Below the pieces are notes generated by a model. That model worked only from the letters and a program-made list of their open reading frames with translations. It was not told the origin of the DNA and made no database searches. A DNA stretch of 51,019 nt. Source: a bacterium. GTDB taxonomy: Bacteria > Desulfobacterota > S145-22. This document shows positions 33,268-41,976 of this stretch, piece by piece (within the stretch, counting starts at the first letter, position 1; the number at the start of each line of letters is the position of its first letter). The stretch spans positions 1 through 51,019 of the forward strand of contig JALSPC010000047.1 of NCBI GenBank assembly GCA_026986155.1, given 5' to 3'. A program made the position numbers and the translations under genes.

Positions 33268-33388
33268 CGCTTCCAGCCTCTCGTTTAATCAGCCGTTTAT
33301 AACATAGGGAAGAAGCCACCGCAACTAAAGAAGACAACGGTATTTATAAAACAAGCATGGAAATCTAAAGCATGAAAAAACGCATTAA

Positions 33389-34354
33389 TCAAACAATCTC
33401 AAGACATGTTTTAACGCAGTTACGCCCGGAGTTTTTGGAAAGGTAGAGTGCCTGATCCGCCGCTTCCAGCACGGCGTCGGCCGAATCTTTCCCCTTACAG
33501 TCCGCCACGCCAAGGGACGCGGTGACTTTCAACTCAAGATTCTTTTTCCGGTATGTAAAAACCGTTGAATTAATCTTATCGAGAATCCTTTTAGCCACGA
33601 TCTCGGCATCTTCAAGCCGTGTTTCCGGCAAGAGAACCGTAAACTCCTCGCCGCCATACCGGAAGACCGTATCCACATTGCGAACTGAGTTTGTCAGTAG
33701 AGCACCGAACTTTCTCAAAATGGCGTCTCCCACCGTGTGGCCGTAAAAATCGTTGAAGCGTTTAAAATGATCAATATCGATCATGATGACAGAGAAAGAA
33801 CGCCTGTACCGTTTATACCTTTCAAACTCCTTTTCAACATACTTGTTCCAACCCCTCCGGTTTAAAAGCTGAGTCAACGGATCCTTTTGAGATTCGGTTT
33901 CCAGTTCATGAATCTTCTCTTCTTTTTCAGCAAGATCCTGCCGGGTTTCCGCGAGATTATCCATCAATTGCTGGTTCGAAGCTTGAAGTTTCACCACCTC
34001 ATCCACGAGTTTTTTGACATTCTCGTCCAGGCTCTGTTCCGAAAACGTTTTGATCGATGCCACGGACTGATTCATGGAAGAAATGTTTTCCTTATTCTCT
34101 TCTTCAAACATGCCGAGGGAAAGCTGCAAGGAGGATAAGATCCCTCCCGCCTCAGCAAGAACCTCTTCCACTTTTTGTTCGAGCTTTTTCTCATCCTCCA
34201 AAAGATATTTTAAGACCCTATCCTTCTTCAGTTTGCGCGCCGCATTAATAAATTCACTTTCATAAACAAGGGGCGTGGGGAGACGCCTGGAAGAAACAAT
34301 TTCCCTCAGGGCGTATCTCGCGATCTCCGTAATGTCTTTGGCAAGATTCTTCAT
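33389..34354 (-). CDS. GGDEF domain diguanylate cyclase
   Basis: 321 residues. The N-terminal 155 residues are mainly helical, with a predicted coiled coil (about 105-155), and no membrane segment. The C-terminal GGDEF domain begins at DPLTQLLNRRGW (158), with the active motif GGEEF at 234-238 and an RNVD inhibitory I-site at 225-228, five residues upstream. So it should make cyclic di-GMP and be feedback-controlled. Lower GC than its neighbours; monocistronic. Confidence 0.9.
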   Translation of the reverse strand: MKNLAKDITEIARYALREIVSSRRLPTPLVYESEFINAARKLKKDRVLKYLLEDEKKLEQKVEEVLAEAGGILSSLQLSLGMFEEENKENISSMNQSVASIKTFSEQSLDENVKKLVDEVVKLQASNQQLMDNLAETRQDLAEKEEKIHELETESQKDPLTQLLNRRGWNKYVEKEFERYKRYRRSFSVIMIDIDHFKRFNDFYGHTVGDAILRKFGALLTNSVRNVDTVFRYGGEEFTVLLPETRLEDAEIVAKRILDKINSTVFTYRKKNLELKVTASLGVADCKGKDSADAVLEAADQALYLSKNSGRNCVKTCLEIV

Positions 34355-34592
34355 GAATTGTTATCTTCTTTCAGTTATATTTATACATATCTCATCTAAC
34401 TTTGCAATACCCAAAGAGATTTTTCTCTGCATATTTTAATGGGTTCGTCAAAATTCGGGTTTTCCCGCTTTGTAGTTGAAAAAAACATGGTGGAAATATC
34501 AAGATAAAATTTCAGTTTATTTTACCATTCTTCTACCTACGTTAGGGCTGTGATCGCTGTAACCTGTTTAATTTAAGAGAAAAACGAAAAAA
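34355..34592. other. AT-rich intergenic region
   Basis: 238 bases between two minus-strand genes. It should contain the promoter of the GGDEF gene and the end of the DUF2779 transcript, but I see no clear hairpin with a T tract and no coding frame of interest. Confidence 0.4.
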
Positions 34593-36059
34593 TCAAAGCC
34601 CGTTAAGAAATTTGTAAATCTTCACCATCGCCAGGGTGTCGAGCCGGCAGTAGCTGAGCAGGTCCGCGCGGATTTTCGCCCGCTCCGCCGGGTCCTCCTC
34701 CAGGTGCAGGGTCGCGTAGGCGGTCATGGCCATGCCCCCGTCCCGGATGGCGAGGGCCTGGTAGCTGAGTTCCGGGTCGTCCGGGAAGAGGGCGGGCAGG
34801 ACGGACTTCAGGGAGAAACTGCCGTTGAAACCGGGATGATAGAACCCGCCGCCGCGAAAGGGGACGATGAGGTCCGCGAACCGGTCCACCAGCCCGAGGA
34901 GCTCCCGCGCCCGGGCGGGTTCGAAGGTGGCAAGCTCCCGGATCCGCCCGATCTCGAACCCCTTGTTGTAGGCGATGATGCTGCCTTCCGGGGTGAGGTC
35001 GGACAGCATCCGGGCGATCAGCGGGGGCCGCGGGTCCCGGGTCTCGTCCGCCAGGAACTCCCTGTGCTCCAGGCGGCCGTCCGCGTGAAGGATGTGGAGG
35101 GAATACTGGAAGGGCATCTGCTGGTAGGGACGCTGACCGTCGAAGCGGGGCACCGGCTCCATAAAGGTCTCGAAATCGAAAAAATTCAGGGGAAAGCGCA
35201 GGCCCGTTAGAAACGCCCGGATCGCGCCCCGGCGCACGACGGGCCGTCCCGTCTCTTCCGCCGCTATCTGAAGGGACTGGATGAAATTCGGGTTGAAATC
35301 GCCCGGCAGCTCCCCGATTTTAAGCACCCCGCGGTCGTAGAGGCTGAACTTTTTACTCCCCGGAAGCCGGTAGAGGCCGAAGACGGAACGCTCGGGGATA
35401 TGCCGCCAGCACCACGACGCGTAATCGCAGTCGTAGAACCGCGAGCAGTGGGGTCCGATGTCCCTGTCAGGCATCTCTCCCTCCAGCATTGCCGCGAGAC
35501 CGCGATGCCGCGACGCGATCTCCTCCCGCATGGCAAGCACCTGGGCCGTCACGTCCTCCACCGTAAAAAGCTTCCGTAACGCCAGGTCCCCGTGGCGGAC
35601 ATAGGATCTGTCGATATGGACGATGAAGACCCTTCGGACGTCCACGCCGAAGTCCCGAAAGACCTTGAACTGGAACGCCGCGTCGTAGAGGTGGTAGTCC
35701 TTGAGGCCCGTGGCGGCCTTGACCTCGTAGAGCGCCCAGCCGCCGCCCTCTCTCCGGAGAATATCCGCCATGGCGAACCCGCCGTTCGCCTGGGCGGTGG
35801 CCTCGTAAAGGGTGTCCACGCCCGAATCGATCCACGCCCGCGTCTGTCGAATCATCCCCTCGAAGTCGTCGGGGTTAAAGGGGATCTCCCGCCCGCCGGG
35901 GAAGAGGTCCCGGGCGAGGCGCCCCACCAGATGTCCCGTCTCGAAGCGTGCCTGCTGGCCCTCGTCCGGCACGTCTCTCGGCACGTCGCTGTTTTTCAAG
36001 AGCCACAGCGACTTGGGGCACTTGACGCCCCGGACGAACTGCGACTTGGACAGGATCAT
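34593..36059 (-). CDS. DUF2779 protein: RecB-like nuclease domain plus DEDD/RNase H-like domain
   Basis: 488 residues from ATG 36059 (overlapping the preceding stop as ATGA). The N-terminal part begins LSKSQFVRGVKCPKSLWL, has Asp in FAMADILRREGGG and the E-x-K of GWALYEVKAATG, the core of a PD-(D/E)xK nuclease as in Cas4/RecB-like proteins, with Cys residues near 210-225 (CSRFYDCDYASWCW). The C-terminal part is DUF2779: NFFDFETFMEP, IIAYNKGFE and YCRLDTLAMVKIY resemble a DEDD exonuclease. Function is not established; nucleic acid processing is likely. No CRISPR array is near. Confidence 0.8.
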   Translation of the reverse strand: MILSKSQFVRGVKCPKSLWLLKNSDVPRDVPDEGQQARFETGHLVGRLARDLFPGGREIPFNPDDFEGMIRQTRAWIDSGVDTLYEATAQANGGFAMADILRREGGGWALYEVKAATGLKDYHLYDAAFQFKVFRDFGVDVRRVFIVHIDRSYVRHGDLALRKLFTVEDVTAQVLAMREEIASRHRGLAAMLEGEMPDRDIGPHCSRFYDCDYASWCWRHIPERSVFGLYRLPGSKKFSLYDRGVLKIGELPGDFNPNFIQSLQIAAEETGRPVVRRGAIRAFLTGLRFPLNFFDFETFMEPVPRFDGQRPYQQMPFQYSLHILHADGRLEHREFLADETRDPRPPLIARMLSDLTPEGSIIAYNKGFEIGRIRELATFEPARARELLGLVDRFADLIVPFRGGGFYHPGFNGSFSLKSVLPALFPDDPELSYQALAIRDGGMAMTAYATLHLEEDPAERAKIRADLLSYCRLDTLAMVKIYKFLNGL

Positions 36060-36367
36060 CCCGCGCCACCCTCTTTCTGGACCGGTTTGTCCGGCGCGCC
36101 CTCGCTCAGGTCGGCGCCGCAGAACCGGCACCGCACGGCCTCTTTTCTGATAAGCTCCGCGCAATAGGGGCACCGTTTCATCTTCCCCTCTTTGAGGGCC
36201 TTCTTCTCCAGCGCCTCCTCGTTTTTCGGCATGACGAGGGACAGGATGAGCCCCAGCGGCCCCAAAAACACCCCGAGGAGAAACCAGCCGCACCCGCTGC
36301 GCCCCTTCGACGAGGCGACCACCGCGCTGATAATCCCAATCAAAAACCAAACGAAAACGAGTTCCAT
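36056..36367 (-). CDS. Small membrane protein with C-terminal zinc ribbon
   Basis: 103 residues. Two hydrophobic segments (VFVWFLIGIISAVVAS and FLLGVFLGPLGLILSLV, about residues 4-45), then a double-CxxC zinc ribbon (CPYCAELI and CRFCGAD). This common architecture has no assigned role. It is translationally coupled to the DUF2779 gene downstream. Confidence 0.8.
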   Translation of the reverse strand: MELVFVWFLIGIISAVVASSKGRSGCGWFLLGVFLGPLGLILSLVMPKNEEALEKKALKEGKMKRCPYCAELIRKEAVRCRFCGADLSEGAPDKPVQKEGGAG

Positions 36368-36444
36368 GCTTGATTCCTTTCAAAATATAACGGGTTGGAA
36401 GATTCTCATACTCTCCCCCTTTTTCCTGTAACATTTTAAAAGAT

Positions 36445-36708
36445 TCATTTCCATTTGTTCTCCCCGCAGCCTTTGACATTTCCCCCGGCGACGCGTTTTA
36501 ACGAATTCACACCGAACGCCCCGATAACCCCGCCATGCGTTCTATAAGACAGTCCTTGTGACATCAGAAGCGCCTCGGCCATATAGAACATCGCATAATA
36601 AACTCGTGACATGGCAAATTCCGGATACCCTTGATCCAAAAGGAGTTTCACCGCAAAGAGACTCCTTTTGGCCTTATCAAGCAGAGGGATTCCACCCTTT
36701 TTCATCAT
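36445..36708 (-). pseudogene. HEPN domain protein, C-terminus lost through frameshift
   Basis: The first 67 residues are a good HEPN domain (AKRSLFAVKLLLDQGYPEFA, SRVYYAMFYMAEALLMSQG, THGGVIGAFG). After GAFGV the frame ends in unrelated residues, while the next frame continues the family pattern with EFVKTRR, so a short indel near 36500 broke the gene. Normal members are about 130 residues. The ATG overlaps the MNT stop (ATGA), the usual HEPN/MNT pair layout. It may be inactive. Confidence 0.6.
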
Positions 36709-37028
36709 GCCGCCTTGCCTTCGCGCCGGATGTTCAAATAAAAAGAAAGGGGGTTGTTTTTCAGATCTTCGGGGGTTACAAAGACCCGTGATATGGCAAC
36801 GCCATATTTCATGGATAATTCAGCCGTTAAACTTGAGGTTTTTCGAATAGCCTCCATGTAGTCGAATGGCCCCTTCAAGACCACAAGAATGTCGATATCC
36901 GAATGTTCCTGCCCCTCTCCCCTCACAAATGAACCGTAAAGAATGACCTGCTCAAGATGATCTCCAAATACTTTTCTGAGTTCAACCCAGTATTCCCTGA
37001 CAACTCGCATGCCATTCTTCACGACCAT
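36705..37028 (-). CDS. Minimal nucleotidyltransferase (MNT) domain protein
   Basis: 107 residues from ATG 37028, with GGAGGG upstream. The polymerase-beta-type signature GSFVRGEGQEHSDIDILVV is complete (GSx10DxD), so catalysis is possible. MNT proteins of this kind pair with HEPN proteins and in studied cases act as antitoxins that modify the HEPN partner. Here the partner gene just downstream is damaged. Confidence 0.85.
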   Translation of the reverse strand: MVVKNGMRVVREYWVELRKVFGDHLEQVILYGSFVRGEGQEHSDIDILVVLKGPFDYMEAIRKTSSLTAELSMKYGVAISRVFVTPEDLKNNPLSFYLNIRREGKAA

Positions 37029-37199
37029 TGGAATCCCTCCAAAGAGACAACCTTTCAATCAGGTTCCGAAACTACATGTCTCGATACTTGTATAACAAAA
37101 AAACCCCGGGAACCCGCAAGGGATCGAATATCCACAATGTTTCATCTCGTTGATAACGCGCAATGGGCTAACATAACGTCCGCCCTTTTCGCGCCTCGA

Positions 37200-37228
37200 T
37201 TGACAGGTGGGCGGGGGTTTGCAAATAT
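37200..37228 (+). promoter_or_regulatory. Possible promoter of the hydratase-dehydrogenase operon
   Basis: Perfect TTGACA (37200-37205), 17-base G-rich spacer, weak -10 AAATAT (37223-37228), 22 bases before the ATG. Overlap of the start-site region with the ribosome binding site makes it uncertain. Confidence 0.3.
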
Positions 37229-37250
37229 CCCATGAGGGGAGGGGTGAGTC

Positions 37251-38009
37251 ATGCCGGAGGAGATTCTTTACGAGAAGCGGGGACGGATCGTTGTCATCAC
37301 CATCAACCGGCCGGCGGCCCTGAACGCCTTGACGCCGGATTCCGCCCGGGCGCTGGGGGAGGCGTGGCAGCGCTTCCGGGACGACGCGGAGGCCTGGGTG
37401 GCGGTCGTCACGGGGGCGGGGGAGAGGGCCTTTTGCGCGGGTTACGAGACGAGCCCCGAGGCCCTTGCCCTGGCGGGGGCCAAGGCGTCGGTGGCCACGA
37501 TCCCTACTCATTTCGGCATCACGAAGCCGGTCATCGCCGCCGTCAACGGCGTGTGTGTGGCGGGGGGATGGTGGATCGCCCAGGAGTGCGACCTGCGGGT
37601 GGCCTCGGAGACGGCCCGGTTTGGCATCACCCAGGTGAAGTGGGGGCTCATGCCGGCCTTCACCGCCACCCTGTCCCGCCACCTGCTGCCCGGCCACGCC
37701 CTGGAACTGCTTTTGACCGGCAAACTCATCACCGCGCGCCGGGCCTACGAGATGGGGTTCGTCAACGAGGTGACACCTCCCGGGCAGGCGCTCCAGCGGA
37801 CCCTGGAGGTGGCGGAGGCCATCTGCGAGAACGGCCCCATCGCGGTGCGGATGAGCAAGGAGCTCTTCTACAAGGGGCAGTCTCTCTCCGAGGCGGCGGC
37901 CTTCGAGCTGACGTGGCAACGCTACGCGGAAAACGAGGCCACGCGCGACGCCAAGGAGGGTATCCGGGCCTTCATGGAAAAGCGCAAGCCCAAATTCACG
38001 AATGCTTAG
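37251..38009 (+). CDS. Enoyl-CoA hydratase/isomerase family protein
   Basis: 252 residues of the crotonase fold. The oxyanion-hole regions are GERAFCAGYE and AAVNGVCVAGGWW. The first catalytic Glu position of typical hydratases is Gln here (FGITQVKWGLMP), while the second is kept (ALELLLTG). So the activity may be isomerisation, hydrolysis or another crotonase reaction, not plain hydration. It starts after GAGGGGAGGGGTGAGTC. First gene of a three-gene operon with a BadH-like dehydrogenase and a second crotonase. Confidence 0.87.
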   Translation: MPEEILYEKRGRIVVITINRPAALNALTPDSARALGEAWQRFRDDAEAWVAVVTGAGERAFCAGYETSPEALALAGAKASVATIPTHFGITKPVIAAVNGVCVAGGWWIAQECDLRVASETARFGITQVKWGLMPAFTATLSRHLLPGHALELLLTGKLITARRAYEMGFVNEVTPPGQALQRTLEVAEAICENGPIAVRMSKELFYKGQSLSEAAAFELTWQRYAENEATRDAKEGIRAFMEKRKPKFTNA

Positions 38010-38038
38010 GAAACGAACGATTCAAAAGGAGGACAGGC

Positions 38039-38794
38039 ATGGACTTCACGGGTAAGGTAGCGATCGTTACGGGAGGCGGCAGCGGGATCGGCCGCGCCAC
38101 CGCCCTGAAACTGGCCGGCTTGGGCGCCACGGTGGCCATCGCGGACATCAACGAGGAAGACGGCCGGAAGGTGGTCCAGGAGATAACGGACCTCGGCGCA
38201 AAGGCCCTGTTCGTCAAGACCGACATCTCCGATTTCGCGCAGACGCGGGAGATGGCGAAGCGGGTGGTGGACACCTTCGGCCGAATCGACGTCCTCGTGA
38301 ACAACGCAGCCTGGGACAAGATCCAGCCTTTCATGGAGAACGACCCCGCCCTCTGGGAACGGCTCATCAACATCAACCTGAAGGGCCCCATCTACGTGAC
38401 CCGGGCCGTCCTGGAATACATGACGAAGCAGGAAACGGGCGGGGCCATCGTCAACGTGGCCTCCGACGCGGCCAAGGTGGGTAGCACGGGGGAGGCGGTC
38501 TATTCCGCCACGAAAGGGGGCGTCTACGCCTTCACCAAGTCCATCGCCCGGGAGATGGCCCGCCACAAGATCCGCGTCAACAGTATCTGTCCAGGTCCCA
38601 CGCAGACACCCCTGTTCGAGGACGTGGCCCGGACCATGCCGAAGGTGGTGGAGGCCATCAAGAAGGCCATCCCCATGCGGCGGGTGGCCAAGCCGGAGGA
38701 ACAGGCCAACGCCATCGTCTGGCTCGCCTCGGAGGAGGCTGGTTACATCACGGGGCAGGCCCTGAGCGTCAACGGCGGCCTCAACATGTGTTAG
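38039..38794 (+). CDS. SDR dehydrogenase, BadH-like (2-hydroxycyclohexanecarboxyl-CoA dehydrogenase type)
   Basis: 251 residues from ATG 38039, preceded by AAAGGAGGAC. Classical short-chain dehydrogenase: TGGGSGIG (11-18), NNAA (88-91), catalytic Ser142, Tyr155 and Lys159 (YSATK). WDKIQPFMENDPALWERLI and NVASDAAKVGSTGEAVYSAT resemble BadH of anaerobic cyclohexanecarboxylate degradation, from memory. It would oxidise a 2-hydroxyacyl-CoA ring to the 2-keto form with NAD. The exact substrate is inferred from two flanking crotonases. Confidence 0.85.
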   Translation: MDFTGKVAIVTGGGSGIGRATALKLAGLGATVAIADINEEDGRKVVQEITDLGAKALFVKTDISDFAQTREMAKRVVDTFGRIDVLVNNAAWDKIQPFMENDPALWERLININLKGPIYVTRAVLEYMTKQETGGAIVNVASDAAKVGSTGEAVYSATKGGVYAFTKSIAREMARHKIRVNSICPGPTQTPLFEDVARTMPKVVEAIKKAIPMRRVAKPEEQANAIVWLASEEAGYITGQALSVNGGLNMC

Positions 38795-38803
38795 GAGGGA
38801 ACC

Positions 38804-39583
38804 ATGGGTGAACGCATCGACCTGACGGTGGAAGGCGGCGTCGCCGTCGCGACCCTTAACCGCCCCGACAAGGGCAACCCCTTCGACTGGACGAGCATCG
38901 AGGAGATGAACGCCGTCCTGGATACGGTGGAGGAGGACGACGCCATCGGGGGGCTCATCCTGACGGCCATGGGGGAGAAGTATTTCAGCGTGGGTGCCGA
39001 CATCTCCCTGATGCGGGAGATCGAGGGGAAGGCGTACGCCCGGTTTCTCTTCGCCGGGATGCGCATGTGCGAGCGGATCCAGCGCCTCAAGAAGCCGACC
39101 CTGGCCGCGGTGAACGGCTGGGCCGTGGGGGCGGGCGGCGAGGTGGCCATGGCCTGTGACCTGCGCGTCGCCACGAAGAACGCCCGGATTGGGGTGCCGG
39201 AGTTGAAGATTGGCCTCATCCCCGGCTGGGGCGGCGTCTTCCGCCTCACCCGCCTGGTAGGGCCCGCCAAGGCGATGGAGTTGGTCCTGACGGCCCAGAA
39301 CCTGCCCGCGGACGAGGCGCAACGGGTCGGACTGGTCAACCGGGTCGTGCCGCCGGGGGAACTCATGGCCGCCGCGAAGGACCTGATGGGGCGGGTCCTT
39401 GAAAACGCACCCATCGCCATCGCCTTCGCCAAGTCCATCATTTTAAGCGAGCGGGAGGTGCCCGTCGGCTTCGGCGAGACCTACGAGGCGTTAAGCAGCA
39501 TCCTGACCTTTTTGAGTCACGACGGGAAGGAAGGCATGCGGGCCTTCTTCGAGAAGCGAGCGCCGGAGTGGAAGGGGGAATAG
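38804..39583 (+). CDS. Enoyl-CoA hydratase/isomerase family protein
   Basis: 259 residues, crotonase fold. Unlike the first copy it keeps both catalytic Glu positions (GVPELKIGLIPGWGG and AMELVLTAQ), so hydration of an enoyl-CoA is likely; in a BadH context it could act like BadK on cyclohexene carboxyl-CoA. TTAGGAGGGAACC precedes the ATG, whose operon spacing to the SDR is 9 bases. Its stop is 4 bases from the stop of the convergent reductive-dehalogenase-like gene. Confidence 0.88.
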   Translation: MGERIDLTVEGGVAVATLNRPDKGNPFDWTSIEEMNAVLDTVEEDDAIGGLILTAMGEKYFSVGADISLMREIEGKAYARFLFAGMRMCERIQRLKKPTLAAVNGWAVGAGGEVAMACDLRVATKNARIGVPELKIGLIPGWGGVFRLTRLVGPAKAMELVLTAQNLPADEAQRVGLVNRVVPPGELMAAAKDLMGRVLENAPIAIAFAKSIILSEREVPVGFGETYEALSSILTFLSHDGKEGMRAFFEKRAPEWKGE

Positions 39584-39587
39584 GGGC

Positions 39588-40760
39588 CTACGTCTCTTTC
39601 CAGAAGGTCTCCGGGTCGCGGCGCCCGCCGTATCCCAAAAGCCCGTCGATGCGAAGGAAGGCCGGGTTCAAGGCAGGCAGGCGCATGATCGCCGCCTTCG
39701 CCAGGTTGTGAATCCACCCCGCGGGCTTGTTGAAGGGGCAGACCCGGATGCAGTTCGAACAGTCCGTGCCGTTTCGGGCCCAGAAATCGAGGCAGTTTTC
39801 CGCATTGATGTGCCAGGCGTGGACGTTCCGGCGGTTGGAGATGTTGTGGGTCTCCGTGCTGGGCTCGCCGTGCATGATGGACTGGCTGGGGCACTGCTTC
39901 GCGCACAGCCCGCACTGTTGGCAGAACTCCCATACCCCGAAGGCGATGGGCCGGTCGGGCACGAGGGGCAGGTCGGTCAGCACCTTCGCCAACCGGACAC
40001 GCGGCCCGTATTCCGGGGTGATCAGCAGTCCGTTGCGCCCCAGTTCCCCCAGGCCCGCGTCGATGGCCAGCGGAATGCTGCACGCCGTGTCGTTCCCACA
40101 GGGTATCGCCTTGAAGCCCAGGCCCCGGATGAACTGCGCCAGCAGGCCCGCTACGAAGGCCATCCGGGAATATTGCAGGCCCACCGTGGCGGACGCGGGA
40201 TGGGCGGGGGAACACGCCACCGCCCCGTAGTCCATCGCGAACCCCAGCACCACGGCGTAAGCGTATTCTTCCGGTATTTCATTCTCCGCCACCTTTCCTC
40301 CTTCCGGCGTGAGGAGGTAGGCCTTGGAATAGAGCCATCGCCGGTCCAGCCGGCCAACACCCACCAGGGACGCCCCGAAAAACCGCGCGACCCGCTTCAT
40401 GTCCCGGGTGACGGCCGCCGGATCATCGGCGTCTATCTTCAGCCCCCTGGGAACGCGGGGGAAGTCGAACCGCCCGTTCCACGTCCAGTCGTAAAGGCCC
40501 GTCCGCCCGCCGCAGACCCCGCAGCCGAAATGCGATTCCAGGTGCCAGGCGGCGTTGACCACGGCCTGGTCCTTGAGGCGGTAGCCCGGCTTGTCCTTCG
40601 GGGAAACCTTGTCCTTGTAGAAGCGCTGGAAAAGGTCGCGGACCTCCGGGTCCCAGAAGGGGCGCTTGAACATCTCGTTCTTCTGGTCGAAGGGCGGGGC
40701 GTCGCCCCGGACGTAGCGGGCCGCCCCTTCATCCACCTTCCGCGGCTTGAAAAGTCTCAA
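39588..40760 (-). CDS. Reductive dehalogenase-like corrinoid/iron-sulfur protein without Tat signal
   Basis: About 390 residues if it starts at TTG 40760, which has GGAG 6 bases upstream; no ATG or GTG is well placed and the frame beyond is covered by the previous gene. The core resembles RdhA: YSRMAFVAGLLAQFIRGLGF, GLGELGRNGLLITPEYGPRV, TDLPLVPDRPI, then two [4Fe-4S] motifs (CQQCGLCAKQCP and, after an inserted loop, CSNCIRVCP). Respiratory RdhA proteins carry a Tat signal and a membrane anchor gene; neither is present, so it is probably cytoplasmic. It is the last gene of a transporter operon. Substrate unknown; dehalogenation is a family inference, and some members may do other corrinoid reductions. 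Confidence 0.82.
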   Translation of the reverse strand: MRLFKPRKVDEGAARYVRGDAPPFDQKNEMFKRPFWDPEVRDLFQRFYKDKVSPKDKPGYRLKDQAVVNAAWHLESHFGCGVCGGRTGLYDWTWNGRFDFPRVPRGLKIDADDPAAVTRDMKRVARFFGASLVGVGRLDRRWLYSKAYLLTPEGGKVAENEIPEEYAYAVVLGFAMDYGAVACSPAHPASATVGLQYSRMAFVAGLLAQFIRGLGFKAIPCGNDTACSIPLAIDAGLGELGRNGLLITPEYGPRVRLAKVLTDLPLVPDRPIAFGVWEFCQQCGLCAKQCPSQSIMHGEPSTETHNISNRRNVHAWHINAENCLDFWARNGTDCSNCIRVCPFNKPAGWIHNLAKAAIMRLPALNPAFLRIDGLLGYGGRRDPETFWKET

Positions 40761-40777
40761 CGGCAACTCCAGGCCTT

Positions 40778-41230
40778 CTACGGTTTTTGAACGGGCCAGT
40801 CCCCCGGCTTCAGGAGAACCCTCGCGAAGGTGCAGCGGGTTTCCCGCCACTCCCGGAACGTCGGCACCATGTCCCGGCACGCTTCCTGCCAGGCCACGCC
40901 GTAGCTCAACACCTTGAAAAACGCCTCGAAGTCGTAGGCGGGATTCAGGCCCCTGTCCCGCAGCGCGCGGTAGGCCGTCAGGGCCTCCGGGAACTTGTAG
41001 AGGACGAACCAGTTGAGGCGGTGCGCCTCCGGGATATCCTCGTTTTCCTCGTACCACAGGTGAATGGCCTGCTCCCGGGCGATTGTCTCCGCCTCCTCCC
41101 GGAGCATGGCGTAATCCCCGGGGTAGAAGGGGGGAGAGAGGGCCAATTTCTTGCTCTCGTTGGTCACGCACTCGGCGAAGGCGGTCATCATCCCCAGGAT
41201 GAACGCCCTCCTCTCCGCATCATTCATCAT
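40778..41230 (-). CDS. Unknown 150-residue protein between livF and the dehalogenase-like gene
   Basis: I do not recognise a family. The protein is hydrophilic, mainly helical, rich in aromatic residues (HLWYEENEDIPEAHRLNWFV, FREWRETRCTF) and has no signal peptide, membrane segment or metal motif. Codon use matches its neighbours and its ATG overlaps the livF stop (ATGA), so it is a real, co-translated gene. A partner or chaperone for the following reductive dehalogenase-like protein is one idea, from position only. Confidence 0.75.
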   Translation of the reverse strand: MMNDAERRAFILGMMTAFAECVTNESKKLALSPPFYPGDYAMLREEAETIAREQAIHLWYEENEDIPEAHRLNWFVLYKFPEALTAYRALRDRGLNPAYDFEAFFKVLSYGVAWQEACRDMVPTFREWRETRCTFARVLLKPGDWPVQKP

Positions 41231-41976
41231 ATTTCATCCTCCTCGTCTTCGTCGTCCCGGCCGCCCAGGTAGGCCTCTTTCATCATCTCGTTTTCCAGCA
41301 GGGCCCGCGCCGTGTCGTGCAGGACGATCTCCCCCGTCTGCAGGACGTAGCCCCGGTCCGCGATGGACAGGGCCATGCTCGCGTTCTGCTCCACCATGAA
41401 GATGGTGGTTCCCCGGCGATGGACCTCCTGGATGATCTCGAACTGCTGGTCCACGAGCATGGGCGACAGCCCCATGGACGGCTCGTCCATCAGGAGGATC
41501 TCGGGACGGGAGAGGAGGGCGCGTCCCATGGCGAGCATCTGCTGCTCGCCACCGCTCAGGGTGGCCCCCATCTGGTTCGCCCGTTTTCGCAAGATGGGAA
41601 ACAGGTCGAAGATGTTGTCGATCTCCCTTTTCACCTGCTCCCGGTCGCTCCGCAGGTAGGCCCCCAGCTCCAGGTTCTCCAGGACCGTCATCCTGGGGAA
41701 GATGCGGCGGTTTTCCGGGACGATGGCCACGCCCATGGCGATAATTTCCTTCGTGGGCCTGCCATTGATGCGCTTCCCCTTCAGGAAGACGCTGCCGTTT
41801 TTCACCTTGCAGGCTCCGAGGATGGTCTTCAGCGTGGTCGATTTCCCCGAGGCGTTACCGCCCAGGAGGCAGACCAGCTCCCCCGGGTAGACCTCGAAGT
41901 TGATGTCGTAGAGGACCTGGATGCTCCCGTAGTAGGCATCGATGTGCTCAAATTTTAATACCGGCTCTCTTTCCAT
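41227..41976 (-). CDS. livF: Branched-chain amino acid-type ABC transporter ATP-binding protein
   Basis: 249 residues. Walker A GGNASGKSTT, signature LSGGEQQMLAMGRALLSRPE, Walker B ILLMDEPSMGL, and His in a switch further on (TIFMVEQN). It fits LivF rather than LivG by length and by the IDAYYGSIQVLYDI opening. It energises uptake together with the fused LivM-LivG protein, whose gene it overlaps by 29 bases. Confidence 0.93.
   Translation of the reverse strand: MEREPVLKFEHIDAYYGSIQVLYDINFEVYPGELVCLLGGNASGKSTTLKTILGACKVKNGSVFLKGKRINGRPTKEIIAMGVAIVPENRRIFPRMTVLENLELGAYLRSDREQVKREIDNIFDLFPILRKRANQMGATLSGGEQQMLAMGRALLSRPEILLMDEPSMGLSPMLVDQQFEIIQEVHRRGTTIFMVEQNASMALSIADRGYVLQTGEIVLHDTARALLENEMMKEAYLGGRDDEDEEDEI

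Noticed and set aside
36060..36479. N-terminal extension of the DUF2779 protein to 628 residues
   Set aside because: The added part is antiparallel-looking, Arg/Gly-rich sequence that overlaps the zinc-ribbon gene; ATG 36059 begins the conserved region.
34355..36708. CRISPR array near the Cas4-like nuclease domain
   Set aside because: No regularly spaced repeats were seen there or elsewhere in the window.
38006..39322. 438-codon open frame on the minus strand
   Set aside because: Antisense to the SDR and second crotonase; no recognisable domain.
40761..41171. N-terminal extension of the dehalogenase-like protein to 527 residues
   Set aside because: The extension overlaps the 150-residue gene in another frame, has no family similarity, and a TTG with a ribosome binding site is available at 40760.
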